A program made the translations under genes and the position numbers. The notes under the pieces were generated by a model. It did no database searches. It was not told where the DNA came from and was given only the letters and a program-made list of their open reading frames with translations. Positions 51,497 through 60,942 of a stretch of DNA of 64,000 nucleotides are shown in pieces. Positions within the stretch are counted from its first letter, which is position 1; every line of letters starts with the position of its first letter. The DNA comes from an uncultured Clostridia bacterium (GTDB taxonomy: Bacteria > Bacillota > Clostridia > Christensenellales > Aristaeellaceae): assembly GCA_934667105.1 (NCBI GenBank), contig CAKULG010000001.1:62001-126000 (forward strand), in the 5' to 3' direction.

Positions 51497-52558
51497 CTAA
51501 ACCTGGTAAATACGCGCCGGGAGGCGAATTTTTTCGGGCTTTCCATTTTCGTCAATTAGCTTGTAAAGCAGATGAGCCGCCGTTTGGCCGATCTGGCGCG
51601 GCTGCTGATCAATAATAAAGGGATGATACCCCAAAAATTCCTTGGCGATGGAAAATTCGTTATCGTACAGCATCAGTTCCACTTTCTGATCTATATGCAT
51701 TTCTTTCAGCATGCGCATGGTTTCGGGGCCGTGGAGATGGCTTGAGGAGATGATGGCGGTGGGGCGCATCCGCTGCATATAGCGGAGGAAAAATTGGTCA
51801 AAGTCTTCCATGCCGTCGTCCACGTTCAGGCGGAAATCGTTGGGATAGGCGGAATCCTGCTCCCGGGTGGCTTTGTCAAAACCACCGCAGCGCTCGACGA
51901 TGGAGCTGGCGTGCCCCAGTAAATGGCCCACAAAACCAATGCGCGTGTGGCCTCGGCGCTGCAGAAATTGCACGGCCTGATACGTGGCGTCGAAGTGATC
52001 GCAGGCCACATAGCTTAGGTCCAAGCCGGGCAGATAGCGATCGATCTGTACAAGCGGGTAATGATTGATCACCATCTTAAGCAGTTCTTCATGATATGTG
52101 GCGAACGCGCCGGGAAACAGCAGCGCGCCCTGAAAGTATTCCTGAGCGGCGCACAGATATTCCACTTCTTTTTCCTGATTATTATCCGTGATAAAAACGA
52201 CGGATTCCAGGCCGCGGGCGGCCAGTTCCTCCCGAATGCCCTGGATCATATCGCTCATAAAAAGCGTGCTGATAAAGGAGGTTATCAGAGCGATGCCGCC
52301 TGGAAAAAAGCCCTTCGCGGCGGCGACGGCTGGCGCGGTACTCGACCGGATGAAGGAGCCGCGCCCCTGCTGGCGATAGATAAGGCCCTCCTGCTCCAGG
52401 GCGTCCAGGGCGTGCTTGGCGGAAATGCGGCTGGCCCCGAATTTGATGGCAAGCTGATTTTCGCTGGGCAGGCGGAAATTGGGGGTTTGACGGTTTTGCT
52501 GAATCATCTCCAGCAGATAATCGCGAATCTGGGCGTACAAAGGGGATGCTTTTTGCAA
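51497..52558 (-). CDS. GntR/LacI-type (AraR-like) transcriptional regulator
   Basis: 353 residues. An N-terminal GntR winged helix (PLYAQIRDYLLEMIQQ; RLPSENQLAIKFGASRISAK; ALDALEQEGLIYRQQGRGSF) is joined to a LacI/periplasmic-binding-type sugar-sensing domain (GGIALITSFISTLFMSDMIQ; RRGHTRIGFVGH). This is the AraR layout. The start is a TTG at 52558 with GAGGTG six bases before it; the longer frame runs through the promoter. Divergent transcription from the mannosidase operon and shared TATAACAACAA sites suggest that it represses both units until a sugar binds. Confidence 0.88.
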   Translation of the reverse strand: MQKASPLYAQIRDYLLEMIQQNRQTPNFRLPSENQLAIKFGASRISAKHALDALEQEGLIYRQQGRGSFIRSSTAPAVAAAKGFFPGGIALITSFISTLFMSDMIQGIREELAARGLESVVFITDNNQEKEVEYLCAAQEYFQGALLFPGAFATYHEELLKMVINHYPLVQIDRYLPGLDLSYVACDHFDATYQAVQFLQRRGHTRIGFVGHLLGHASSIVERCGGFDKATREQDSAYPNDFRLNVDDGMEDFDQFFLRYMQRMRPTAIISSSHLHGPETMRMLKEMHIDQKVELMLYDNEFSIAKEFLGYHPFIIDQQPRQIGQTAAHLLYKLIDENGKPEKIRLPARIYQV

Positions 52559-52576
52559 ACAAATCACCTCTTTGCA

Positions 52577-52605
52577 ATTATAACAAGTATAACAACAAAT
52601 TGCAA
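52577..52605 (-). promoter_or_regulatory. Promoter of the GntR/LacI-type regulator gene
   Basis: On the minus strand TTGCAA (52605-52600), 17 bases, TATAAT (52582-52577). TTGCAA is repeated as an inverted repeat at both ends of the promoter (52573-52578 and 52600-52605). Confidence 0.75.
52588..52598 (+). promoter_or_regulatory. Putative operator 1 of the GntR/LacI-type regulator
   Basis: TATAACAACAA lies within the spacer of the regulator's own promoter. The identical 11 bases occur at 52708-52718 upstream of the mannosidase gene. Confidence 0.55.
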
Positions 52606-52634
52606 TAGGAATGGAATAAATGTGGAAATTTTTA

Positions 52635-52663
52635 TTGACAATGCCGATATATGCAGATAGAAT
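52635..52663 (+). promoter_or_regulatory. Predicted promoter of the alpha-mannoside operon
   Basis: TTGACA (52635-52640), 17 bases, TAGAAT (52658-52663). A second TTGACA at 52693 lacks a good -10 box. Operator 2 lies about 45 bases downstream of this -10, in a roadblock position. Confidence 0.7.
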
Positions 52664-52707
52664 GAAGAAGAACGCAGAAAAACATAAACTTGTTGACATT
52701 ATTGATA

Positions 52708-52718
52708 TATAACAACAA
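52708..52718 (+). promoter_or_regulatory. Putative operator 2 of the GntR/LacI-type regulator
   Basis: TATAACAACAA, identical to operator 1 and in the same orientation, ends 21 bases before the mannosidase ATG. Confidence 0.55.
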
Positions 52719-52739
52719 TAGACGAAAGGACGAAGAAAT

Positions 52740-55499
52740 ATGATTAACTTGGATATGAAGCTGGAAGCGCTTCAGCCTTACTGTCTGGGAGAAGCGGGCA
52801 GACGGATGCAGAACGAACTGGAATACGCCCGGAGAATCGATGCGATCCACAAGGGAGAATATAGCGCGCTGCTAGAGGAAACGGTGGATTTCCTGCTGGA
52901 GGAAGCGCCCCGCGCCATGGCCGTGACCCGCGCGCTGGTGGAGGAAATGGAAAGGCGGCTTTCGCCTATGCAGGCGGCGTGCAAGGCCTATTCCTGGCTG
53001 CTGGCCGGGCATGCGCATATTGATATGAATTGGCTTTGGCCCATGGAAACTACGGTTTCTATCGTGCTGAACACCTTCCGCACCATGCTGAACCTGATGC
53101 GGGAATACCCGCAATTCCGTTTCAGCCAATCCCAGGCCTCCACTTACGCCATTGTGGAAGAGCACGATCCGGAAATGCTGGAGGAAATTAAAGCCAGAAT
53201 TCATGAGGGCCGCTGGGAAGTGACGGCCAGCAGCTGGGTGGAGCCCGACCACAATATGCCCTCCCTGGAATCGGAAATTCGCCATCCGCTGTATACCCGG
53301 CGGTATCTGGCGCGGCTGCTGGATATTCCGGAGGAGGGGCTGGATATTGATTTTGAGCCCGACACCTTCGGCCATAACGCCAAGCTGCCCGATGTGCTCA
53401 GCGCCGCGGGGGTGCGGTATCTGTATCATTGCCGCGGGGAGCGAGAGGAATCGCTCTATCGCTGGCGCGGACGCACGGGGCGGGAGGTGCTCGTTTTTCG
53501 AGATCCCGATTGGTACGGCTGCACGGGCATTGGCTATGAAACGGCGCAGCGGGCGCCCTTTTTCTGCCAAAAGTATGATATTCCCTGCTATCTGACGGTG
53601 TACGGCGTGGGCGACCACGGCGGCGGGCCCACCCGGCAGGACCTGAACATGATTTTGGAATGCCAGCAATGGCCTATTTTTCCCACGGTGAAATTTGCCA
53701 CGCTGCACGATTTCTTTACGGAAATTGAAAAACGCAAGGAAGGCTTTCCTCTCCTGAGCGGCGAGCGCAACAGCGTGTATTCCGGCTGCTACACCACGCA
53801 GACGCGCATCAAACGGGGCAACGCGCAGGCCGAGCGCATTCTTTACGCCAGCGAGGCTTTTTCAGCCTTCGCCTGTCGCTTCGCTGGGGGCGCTTATCGC
53901 AGGGACGCTTATGAAAGCGCCTGGCGCAAGGTGCTGTTTAACCACTTCCATGACATTCTGCCCGGCTCCGGCATTCCGGAAACCCGGGATTACGCCCTGG
54001 GCCAATACCAGCAGGTGTATGCAACCGCGCATTCCAACCGCTTTAAGGCCCTGGCGCAGATTTGCGGAAAAATCGACACCCGCTCCCTGCGGGCGCTGGA
54101 TCCCTGCGCGCGGGTGGAAAACAGCGCGGTGGGCTACAGCATCGACGCTTTCCAAAGCGGCGTGATCGATCGACCGGACGGGCTGCGAATTTTCCATCTA
54201 TTTAACCCCCTGCCCTGGGAGCGGGAGCAGATGGCGGAGATCGTCGTATGGGATTTTCCCCACGGCGAACGCATTGAATGCGTGAGCGCTCAGGGCGAAA
54301 TAATCCCGCACCAGGTGTTGCAGGAAAAGGAAACTTGCTTTGGCGGGCGAAACACGGGCCTGCGGCTGCTGCTGCGGGTGAAGCTGCCCGCCTGCGGCTA
54401 TACAACGCTAATTATGCGCAAGCGCCCGCCCTTTCCGCCCCAGCCCCATGGAACGAGCTATTCCCCGGAATGGCGGCGCGAAGAGGCGCTGGATACGACG
54501 CTGGAAAACGATCTGGTTCGGGTACGGCTGGATGAAACGACGGGCCGCGTCGTTGAATTCCTGGATAAGAGAACGGGCGAATTCAAATGCGTGGACGGAG
54601 GCTTCGATTTTGTGGAGGAAAACCCGGACGGCATGTCCGCCTGGACCATCGGCCCGTATATGAAGCGGGAGCGGGCCGCCCGGCGCGCGTATATACGCCG
54701 GGGAACATGGGGGCCGCTGCGCCAGAGCTTCGATATCACCGAGGAGCTTACCGACCGCTCCACCCTGCGTTATCGCGTTTCACTGGATCAGGGCAGCCCG
54801 CTGCTCACCTATGATGTTACCGCGAACTGGCGGGAATTCGGCAGCGAAAAGATCGTGCCCATGCTGCTGTACGGCGCGAAGCTGACGACGGAGCCCCGGG
54901 AATTTTCTTATCGCATTGCGGGCGGCACCATCGCGCGGCCAGGGGCGGCGCTGGATCGATCTTCGCACCAGGGGATGCTGGCGGGCGATATGGCGCTGCT
55001 CAGCGATTGCAAATACGGCTTCCGGGGCCGGGATAACGCCGTGAGCGTAACCTTGATTCGCAGCAGCTATCTGCCCGACCCCATTCCGGAAATGGGCGAA
55101 ATTTATTTCCGCATAGGCCTTGGCCCGACGACGGCGCTGGAAAGAGATACGCTGGCGTTTCTCCATCACGCCGAAGTGGTGGACGCGGTAAGCGGTTCCG
55201 TTCATGGGGGCGAAATGCCGTTGGAATATTCCTTCCTTCGGCTGGAAGGCGAGGGGGTGACGCTGGCGGGAATTAAGCTGGCGGAGGATAACGGCGACCT
55301 GGTGCTGCATTTGGCCAGCGACGCTTCGGCCCGAAGAACGGTTCGCCTTTCCTTCCCGCGCCCGGTGGAGAGCGCGCGACAAATCGATTTGAACGAGCGC
55401 GCCGTTTTGCAGACATATAAAACGCAGGAAAATCAGGCCGTGCTGGAAATCGATCCCCATGATGTGATCGCGGTGCGCGTCGCGCTGCGGGAAAACTGA
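52740..55499 (+). CDS. Glycoside hydrolase family 38 alpha-mannosidase
   Basis: 919-residue cytoplasmic alpha-mannosidase. A helical N-terminal region of about 95 residues precedes GHAHIDMNWLWPMETTV (zinc His/Asp), FEPDTFGHNAKLPDVL (Asp nucleophile motif DTFGH) and YGVGDHGGGPTRQDLN, with the zinc-binding late histidine in FNHFHDILPGSGI. Beta-sandwich domains follow to the C-terminus. It is the first gene of the sugar operon and probably cleaves alpha-mannosyl residues from imported oligosaccharides. AAAGGA lies 11 bases before the ATG. Confidence 0.92.
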   Translation: MINLDMKLEALQPYCLGEAGRRMQNELEYARRIDAIHKGEYSALLEETVDFLLEEAPRAMAVTRALVEEMERRLSPMQAACKAYSWLLAGHAHIDMNWLWPMETTVSIVLNTFRTMLNLMREYPQFRFSQSQASTYAIVEEHDPEMLEEIKARIHEGRWEVTASSWVEPDHNMPSLESEIRHPLYTRRYLARLLDIPEEGLDIDFEPDTFGHNAKLPDVLSAAGVRYLYHCRGEREESLYRWRGRTGREVLVFRDPDWYGCTGIGYETAQRAPFFCQKYDIPCYLTVYGVGDHGGGPTRQDLNMILECQQWPIFPTVKFATLHDFFTEIEKRKEGFPLLSGERNSVYSGCYTTQTRIKRGNAQAERILYASEAFSAFACRFAGGAYRRDAYESAWRKVLFNHFHDILPGSGIPETRDYALGQYQQVYATAHSNRFKALAQICGKIDTRSLRALDPCARVENSAVGYSIDAFQSGVIDRPDGLRIFHLFNPLPWEREQMAEIVVWDFPHGERIECVSAQGEIIPHQVLQEKETCFGGRNTGLRLLLRVKLPACGYTTLIMRKRPPFPPQPHGTSYSPEWRREEALDTTLENDLVRVRLDETTGRVVEFLDKRTGEFKCVDGGFDFVEENPDGMSAWTIGPYMKRERAARRAYIRRGTWGPLRQSFDITEELTDRSTLRYRVSLDQGSPLLTYDVTANWREFGSEKIVPMLLYGAKLTTEPREFSYRIAGGTIARPGAALDRSSHQGMLAGDMALLSDCKYGFRGRDNAVSVTLIRSSYLPDPIPEMGEIYFRIGLGPTTALERDTLAFLHHAEVVDAVSGSVHGGEMPLEYSFLRLEGEGVTLAGIKLAEDNGDLVLHLASDASARRTVRLSFPRPVESARQIDLNERAVLQTYKTQENQAVLEIDPHDVIAVRVALREN

Positions 55500-55507
55500 G
55501 GAAAAGA

Positions 55508-56581
55508 ATGGAAACACAGAATGACAGCCTGAGGAAAAGCGGCCCGGCGCCAGGGGGACGGGCAGTGAAGCGGGCGGGAATTGCAATTGCGGGAAATATC
55601 CTGGTGGACATTGTGAAGCAGGCGAACACCTATCCAACCAGCGGCCTGCTGGCGGATATTACGAGCGTGCAGCGCGCCGTGGGCGGGTGCGTTCCTAATA
55701 CGGCGCTGGATCTGGCGCGCATGGGCAGGGATATTCCCGTTTACGCGCTGGGGCGCGTGGGGCAGGACGAGGCGGCGGCCTATCTTTTGCGCCAGCTGAA
55801 AAGGGCGGGCGTGGATACGGCGGGGGTCAGCCAATCGCTGCGGTGCAGCACCTCCTTTTCCGATGTGATTTGCGCCCGGGATACGGGCGAGAGAACCTTT
55901 TTCCATTATCGGGGAGCGAACGCGGAATTTCGTCCGGAGGATATTGCGCTGGACGCGCTGCCCTGCAAGCTGCTGCACATTGGCTATGTTCTGCTGCTTG
56001 ACGCCTTCGACGCGGCCGACGAAGCCTATGGAACGGTGATGGCGCGGTTTTTGCACGACGCGCAAAGCCGTGGAATGCGAACCTCTATCGACGCGGTCAG
56101 CAGCAAGCAGGGCGGCTTTCGGGAAAAAATCATTCCCGCCCTGAAATATTGCGATTACGCGATTATGAACGAAATCGAGGCCTGCGCCGCCTTGGGGTTG
56201 CCCGCCCGGGACGGGGCGGGGCGGCTGCTGACGGAAAATGTGAAAAGGGCGCTGGAAGCGTTTCTGGAGGCAGGCGTGCGGAGACGTGCGGTGATCCATT
56301 GCCCGGAGGCGGGCTTTTGCCTGGACGCAAAGACGGGGTACGCGGCGGTTCCATCCTTTCGGCTGCCGCCGGGGTATATCCGGGGCAGCGTCGGCGCGGG
56401 GGACGCCTTCTGCGCCGGATGCCTGCGGGCGGCGCATCAGGAAAAATCCCCGGAGGAGATGCTCGCCTTGGGCGCGGCCGCAGCCGCCGCCTGCCTGGCG
56501 GAGGCGGACGCCGTCAGCGGAATGAAAACGGAAAAAGAATTGTATCAAATCATACGCGATTGGGAGAAGAGAGACTTATGA
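55508..56581 (+). CDS. PfkB-family carbohydrate kinase
   Basis: 357-residue ribokinase-type kinase. The N-terminal glycine pair is in VGGCVPNTALDLARMG and the C-terminal catalytic motif is GSVGAGDAFCAGCLRA, with the anion hole and the Asp base intact. The first 20 residues are poorly conserved, so the GTG at 55566 is an alternative start, but GAGGAAAAG precedes the ATG. Eight bases separate it from the mannosidase gene and it overlaps the isomerase gene by four bases. In this context a fructokinase role is likely; this is inference. Confidence 0.85.
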   Translation: METQNDSLRKSGPAPGGRAVKRAGIAIAGNILVDIVKQANTYPTSGLLADITSVQRAVGGCVPNTALDLARMGRDIPVYALGRVGQDEAAAYLLRQLKRAGVDTAGVSQSLRCSTSFSDVICARDTGERTFFHYRGANAEFRPEDIALDALPCKLLHIGYVLLLDAFDAADEAYGTVMARFLHDAQSRGMRTSIDAVSSKQGGFREKIIPALKYCDYAIMNEIEACAALGLPARDGAGRLLTENVKRALEAFLEAGVRRRAVIHCPEAGFCLDAKTGYAAVPSFRLPPGYIRGSVGAGDAFCAGCLRAAHQEKSPEEMLALGAAAAAACLAEADAVSGMKTEKELYQIIRDWEKRDL

Positions 56582-57120
56582 AACGTTCGGAAATGCGGCG
56601 CGCGGCCGACCGTGCATTGGAATTTTATGAAAAAGCGGGAATCGCTCTTACAGAGGCGGAAAAGGCCAGCCTGGAGGTGGCGGATTTCGGGCTGAACCGT
56701 CTGGAGCAAATGGGCCTGGAACTGATTACCTATGTGAACACCCAGCGGGTGTGCGCCAAGGAAATGGTGCTTTTCCCTGGACAAACCTGCCCGGAACATC
56801 GTCATGTGGGCCAGAGCGGTTTGCCCGGCAAGGAGGAAACCTTCCGCTGCCGCTTCGGAACGGTGTATTTGTATGTGGAAGGCGAGGGCGAACGGGATAA
56901 AATCGCCGCGGCGCTGCCGGAAACGGATGTCACGGTATTCCATGAGATCATTTTAACGCCGGGCCGGCAATATACCATCTTTCCCGGTACCCGCCATTGG
57001 TTTCAAGGCGGCGGCCAGGGCGCGGTGGTTTCTGAATTTTCCACTCGCAGCAGCGATGAAACGGATGTGTTTACCGACGCGCGTATCCAGCGCATGCCGC
57101 AAATCGACGAGGACGCATAA
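56578..57120 (+). CDS. D-lyxose/D-mannose isomerase, cupin type
   Basis: 180-residue cupin sugar isomerase of the D-lyxose ketol-isomerase family, which interconverts lyxose/xylulose and mannose/fructose. Metal ligands are visible in CPEHRHVGQSGLPGKEETFR (two His, one Glu) and in FPGTRHWFQGG (His). The ATG overlaps the kinase stop. Next to an alpha-mannosidase and a PfkB kinase it most likely turns mannose into fructose. Confidence 0.87.
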   Translation: MKRSEMRRAADRALEFYEKAGIALTEAEKASLEVADFGLNRLEQMGLELITYVNTQRVCAKEMVLFPGQTCPEHRHVGQSGLPGKEETFRCRFGTVYLYVEGEGERDKIAAALPETDVTVFHEIILTPGRQYTIFPGTRHWFQGGGQGAVVSEFSTRSSDETDVFTDARIQRMPQIDEDA

Positions 57121-57141
57121 GCGCGCGGTTTTTCTGCGCGC
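57121..57141 (+). promoter_or_regulatory. Intercistronic hairpin before the solute-binding protein gene
   Basis: GCGCGC (57121-57126) and GCGCGC (57136-57141) flank a T-rich loop. It starts just after the isomerase stop and may stabilise or separate expression of the transport genes from the enzyme genes. Confidence 0.4.
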
Positions 57142-57181
57142 CTGAAATCGAAAAACGAGCACTGAAGGAGAAGAAAATGCG

Positions 57182-60016
57182 ATGAAGCGCAGAAAATGGG
57201 AAATTTGCGGGCTGCTTTTGGCCCTCCTGGCGCTGGGCGGCCTGAAATGCCCGGCGCGAGGGGAAGCGTTGGCCGCATCCGCGCCCTCCTATTCCGTTTA
57301 CGCGGCGCAAATGCCCGCGGTATACGCAGGGGAAGAAAGACGCCTGTATACCTCCGCCGGCCAGAAAATTGCTGTTGGGGAGAGCTTTTCCTTTTCCGTT
57401 GCGGTGGAGGAGGATATTTTTGCCTACCCGGTGCTGGCATACCGCATGGCGGGAAGCGGGATATTAGAAAATCAATTTTCCCTGCGCGTAGACGGGGCGC
57501 TTCCTTATGCGGAATGCGGCGCACTGCGGCTTCAGACGCTTTGGCTGGGCCAGCGGGAATTCGCGCTGGATCGTTATGGCAACGAGGTGGCGGGCGTGCC
57601 GGAGAAATTCACCCAGGACGCCGCCTGCCGCCTGTATGGAAAAGCGGGACTGTATAGCCGCGGCATGGGCCTGCTTTTAACGGCGGGGGAGCACCGGATT
57701 ACGCTAACCTGCGCGGAGGGGCCCTTTGAACTGCTCGGCTTTTCCCTGCAAGGAGAAATTCCTGTGGGCGAAGCGCAAAAACGTCCGACCGTCCAGGGGG
57801 AGGCGCAGACTATCCTGCTGGAGGCGGAACGCGCGGATGTGCGGACAAACGCCAATATCCGCGCCGCCTCTTCCTCTGACGTGCGGCTGACGCCCTACGG
57901 CGAGGAGCGAAAGCTGCTCAATTATATTGAGGACGCTTCCAACGCCGCGCCCGGGAACGAGCTGCGTTATCGTTTTTCCGTGGAGGAAGAGGGGCTGTAT
58001 TCCCTGACGCTGCATTACCGCCAGGCGGGCCTGGAGGATTTTCCGGTTTTCCGCACAGTTTATCTGGACGGCGCGATTCCCTCCCCGGCTTTCGATACGG
58101 CGGCGCTGGATTATCGGCCGGATTTTTCCTATTTCACCTTCACGGATGCGGCGGACGGCGGCCCTGCGCTGCTGTATCTGGCGGCGGGGGAGCATACCCT
58201 GACGCTGCAAACTACGCTGGATCCCCTGCGCGAAACGCTGGAAAAGCTACAGGAAATTACGGATGAAATGGCGGGGCTGTCCCTGAACATTACGAAAATT
58301 ACCGGAGGCAATACCCATCGTTTCCGGGATTTTGATTTGGAAAAATACGGCTTCCAGGCGCGGGAAATGCTGCAGGGCTGGGCGGGCGAACTGGAAGCGG
58401 TGCGGAACGCGCTGCTTTCGCTGTCCGGGAAAAGCGCCTGCACGGGGGCTATCGGCAATTTGCAGCTTTGCATTGATAAGCTCTGGCAGCTCTCGGAGCG
58501 CCCAAACGATCTGCCCAAAAAGCTGAGCCAGTTTTCCCAAGGCTCCTCCTCCGTGCGGCTGATGCTGATTTCCATGGCTCAAGCGCTTTCCCAAAGCCCC
58601 ATGGGCCTGGATAGCCTGTGCCTGGCTACGGATGCGGCGCTGGCGGCTCCAAAGGCCAGCCTGGGAGCGCGGACGGCGGCCTGGTGGCGGCGGTTTACCG
58701 GCTCTTTCGCCGCCCAGGATTATGAGGCGGGAAGCGGGGCCTCTCAGGGAAGCCTGCAAGTGTGGGTGAATCGCTCGCGGCAGTATTTGGAAATTATGCA
58801 GCAAATGGCCGATACGGGGTTCACGGCGGAAACGGGAATCCGCGTGGATTTTTCCATCATGCCCGATGAAAGCAAGCTCACCCTTGCCAGCGTCTCCGCC
58901 AGCGCGCCGGACGTGGCCTTGGGCGTGAACAGCGGCCGGACGTATGACCTGGCGGTGCGCGGCGCGCTAAAGGATCTGCGGGGGTTCGAGGACTTTCAGG
59001 AAACGGGGCGCGCCTTCCCAGCAGGGCTGCTGATGCCGGGCGTTTGCGGGGAAGGCATGTATGCGCTGCCTGAAACGGCCAATTTCTATGTGCTGTATTA
59101 TCGCACGGATATTCTTTCTTCCTTGGGGCTGGAGCCGCCGGATTGCTATGAGGATGTGCTGAGGCTGTTGCCAATTTTACAGCGCTACGGCCTGAACTAC
59201 AACAATTTTATCTCCAACGCGATCGGTACGAAGAGCTTTTCCTTCACAACGCCCTTCCTTTATCAATGCGGCGGCGGCCTGTATGAAACAGGGCGGATAC
59301 GCACCGCCCTGGGCGACGAGCGGAATATTCAGGCGCTGAAGCTGCTGACGGACAGCTTTGTCGTTTACGATATGGATTACGAGGTGGCCAGCTTTTATCA
59401 GGGCTTTCGGGATGGAACGCTGCCGGTTGGCACGTCGGATTATCTCATGTATCTGCAATTAACAAACGCGGCGCCCGAGCTGGCGGGCCGGTGGGAAATT
59501 GCGCTCTATCCGGGCGTTACCGATGAAAACGGCGTTGTGCAACGCTGGACGAGCGGCGCGGCGCAAAGCTGTCTGATTTTTGATTCGACAGAAATGGCGG
59601 AGGAGGCGTGGCGGTTTTTGCAATGGTGGATGAGCGAGAAAACCCAGACGGAGTTCGCCTTCCGTTTGCAAGCCACCATGGGCACGGAATATCTTTGGTG
59701 CAGCGCCAATACGGCGGCCTTTATGAACGCCCCTTGGCCGGAACAGCACAAGCGAATCATCGCGGAGCAGATGAATTGGATATACGAAACGCCGCGGGTT
59801 CCCGGGGATTATATGGCGGAGCGAGAGCTTTCCAACGTGATTAACGCCGTGGCGCTAAACGGAGAAAATTTGCGCGCCCAGGTGAACGAGGCGACGAAGC
59901 GGATCGATCGAGAGGTAGAGCGCAAGCTGGAAGAATTCGGCTGGCTGGAAAATGGCAGGCTGACGCGCCCCTTTGTCATTCCGGATCTGGAAACCATTCG
60001 GGGGTGGCTGCAATGA
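57182..60016 (+). CDS. Large solute-binding protein with N-terminal beta-sandwich region
   Basis: 944 residues, about twice the usual size. A signal peptide covers about residues 1-33 (GLLLALLALGGLKCPARGEA); Cys24 is preceded by Lys and does not fit a lipobox. Residues about 60-190 and 215-350 look like two beta-sandwich, carbohydrate-module-like regions (the second opens TILLEAERADVRTNANIRAA and includes YLAAGEHTLTL). Residues 355-500 are helical. From about residue 515 a family 1 binding-protein fold follows (QYLEIMQQMADTGFTAETGI, APDVALGVNSGRTYDLAVRG, ALPETANFYVLYYRTDIL). GAAGGAG precedes the ATG. It overlaps the permease gene, so it belongs to the same importer. Confidence 0.82.
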   Translation: MKRRKWEICGLLLALLALGGLKCPARGEALAASAPSYSVYAAQMPAVYAGEERRLYTSAGQKIAVGESFSFSVAVEEDIFAYPVLAYRMAGSGILENQFSLRVDGALPYAECGALRLQTLWLGQREFALDRYGNEVAGVPEKFTQDAACRLYGKAGLYSRGMGLLLTAGEHRITLTCAEGPFELLGFSLQGEIPVGEAQKRPTVQGEAQTILLEAERADVRTNANIRAASSSDVRLTPYGEERKLLNYIEDASNAAPGNELRYRFSVEEEGLYSLTLHYRQAGLEDFPVFRTVYLDGAIPSPAFDTAALDYRPDFSYFTFTDAADGGPALLYLAAGEHTLTLQTTLDPLRETLEKLQEITDEMAGLSLNITKITGGNTHRFRDFDLEKYGFQAREMLQGWAGELEAVRNALLSLSGKSACTGAIGNLQLCIDKLWQLSERPNDLPKKLSQFSQGSSSVRLMLISMAQALSQSPMGLDSLCLATDAALAAPKASLGARTAAWWRRFTGSFAAQDYEAGSGASQGSLQVWVNRSRQYLEIMQQMADTGFTAETGIRVDFSIMPDESKLTLASVSASAPDVALGVNSGRTYDLAVRGALKDLRGFEDFQETGRAFPAGLLMPGVCGEGMYALPETANFYVLYYRTDILSSLGLEPPDCYEDVLRLLPILQRYGLNYNNFISNAIGTKSFSFTTPFLYQCGGGLYETGRIRTALGDERNIQALKLLTDSFVVYDMDYEVASFYQGFRDGTLPVGTSDYLMYLQLTNAAPELAGRWEIALYPGVTDENGVVQRWTSGAAQSCLIFDSTEMAEEAWRFLQWWMSEKTQTEFAFRLQATMGTEYLWCSANTAAFMNAPWPEQHKRIIAEQMNWIYETPRVPGDYMAERELSNVINAVALNGENLRAQVNEATKRIDREVERKLEEFGWLENGRLTRPFVIPDLETIRGWLQ

Positions 60017-60930
60017 AAAAGAAGTGGGAAGTGAGGCGGCCGGGGAGACGGCTTGGAAACGTGGGAAGCGCCTATCTGTATGTGACGCCCTACGCGCTTT
60101 TGTTCCTGCTGTTTATCGTGATTCCGGTAGGGGTTGCCGTCGCCTTATCCTTTACAAATTTTAACGCCGTTCAAATGCCGGGCTTCGTGGGCCTGCGAAA
60201 CTATGTGAGCCTGCTTACCCAGGACGCAGTTTTCATGCAGTATGTACTGCCAAACACCGTTCTCTTCGCCGTGATTGTGGGGCCGGGCGGTTATTTGCTG
60301 AGCTTTCTTCTCGCCTGGTGCCTGAGCCAGATTTCACGCCTGCCGCGCACCATCCTGGCGCTGCTGATTTATTCCCCTTCCATGACGAGCGGCGTGGCTA
60401 TGTCCGTTGTGTGGCGGGTGATTTTCAGCGGCGACGAGCGGGGATATCTCAATGCGCTGCTGCTTAATCTGGGCTGGATTGACGAGCCTGTGGCTTTCCT
60501 GCAATCCACCTCCTTTCTAATGCCGGTGATGATCGTTGTGGCGCTTTGGTCCAGTATGGGCGTAGGCTTCCTGGCGATGCTGGCCGGCATGCTGAACGAG
60601 GATGAGGAAGTGTACGAGGCTGCGTCCATCGATGGAATTCGCAACAGGCTTCAGGAGGTGTTCTACATCACGATTCCCCTGATGAAGCCTCAGATGCTTT
60701 TCGGCATGGTGATGGCCGTGGTGAACACATTCCAGGTGGGACATATCGGCGTATCCCTTTCCGGCTCTAATCCGACGCCCCAATACGCGGGCCAACTGAT
60801 TGTGAACCTGATTGAGGATTACGGCTTTATTCGCTATGAGATGGGCTATGCTTCCGCCGCTTCGGTGGCGCTGCTGCTGTTGATCTATTTTGTCACAAAG
60901 CAGGCGGGGAAGCTGTTCAAGGAAGATTGA
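60013..60930 (+). CDS. Sugar ABC transporter permease, MalF/UgpA type
   Basis: 305 residues with six membrane segments and an EAA loop YEAASIDGIRNRLQEVFYIT near residue 205. The ATG overlaps the binding-protein stop by four bases; GGGGTGG lies upstream. The matching MalG-type permease is not in the window and would be expected beyond the right edge, because the following two genes continue the operon. Confidence 0.9.
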   Translation: MKKKWEVRRPGRRLGNVGSAYLYVTPYALLFLLFIVIPVGVAVALSFTNFNAVQMPGFVGLRNYVSLLTQDAVFMQYVLPNTVLFAVIVGPGGYLLSFLLAWCLSQISRLPRTILALLIYSPSMTSGVAMSVVWRVIFSGDERGYLNALLLNLGWIDEPVAFLQSTSFLMPVMIVVALWSSMGVGFLAMLAGMLNEDEEVYEAASIDGIRNRLQEVFYITIPLMKPQMLFGMVMAVVNTFQVGHIGVSLSGSNPTPQYAGQLIVNLIEDYGFIRYEMGYASAASVALLLLIYFVTKQAGKLFKED

Positions 60931-60942
60931 GGGGGTGGACCT

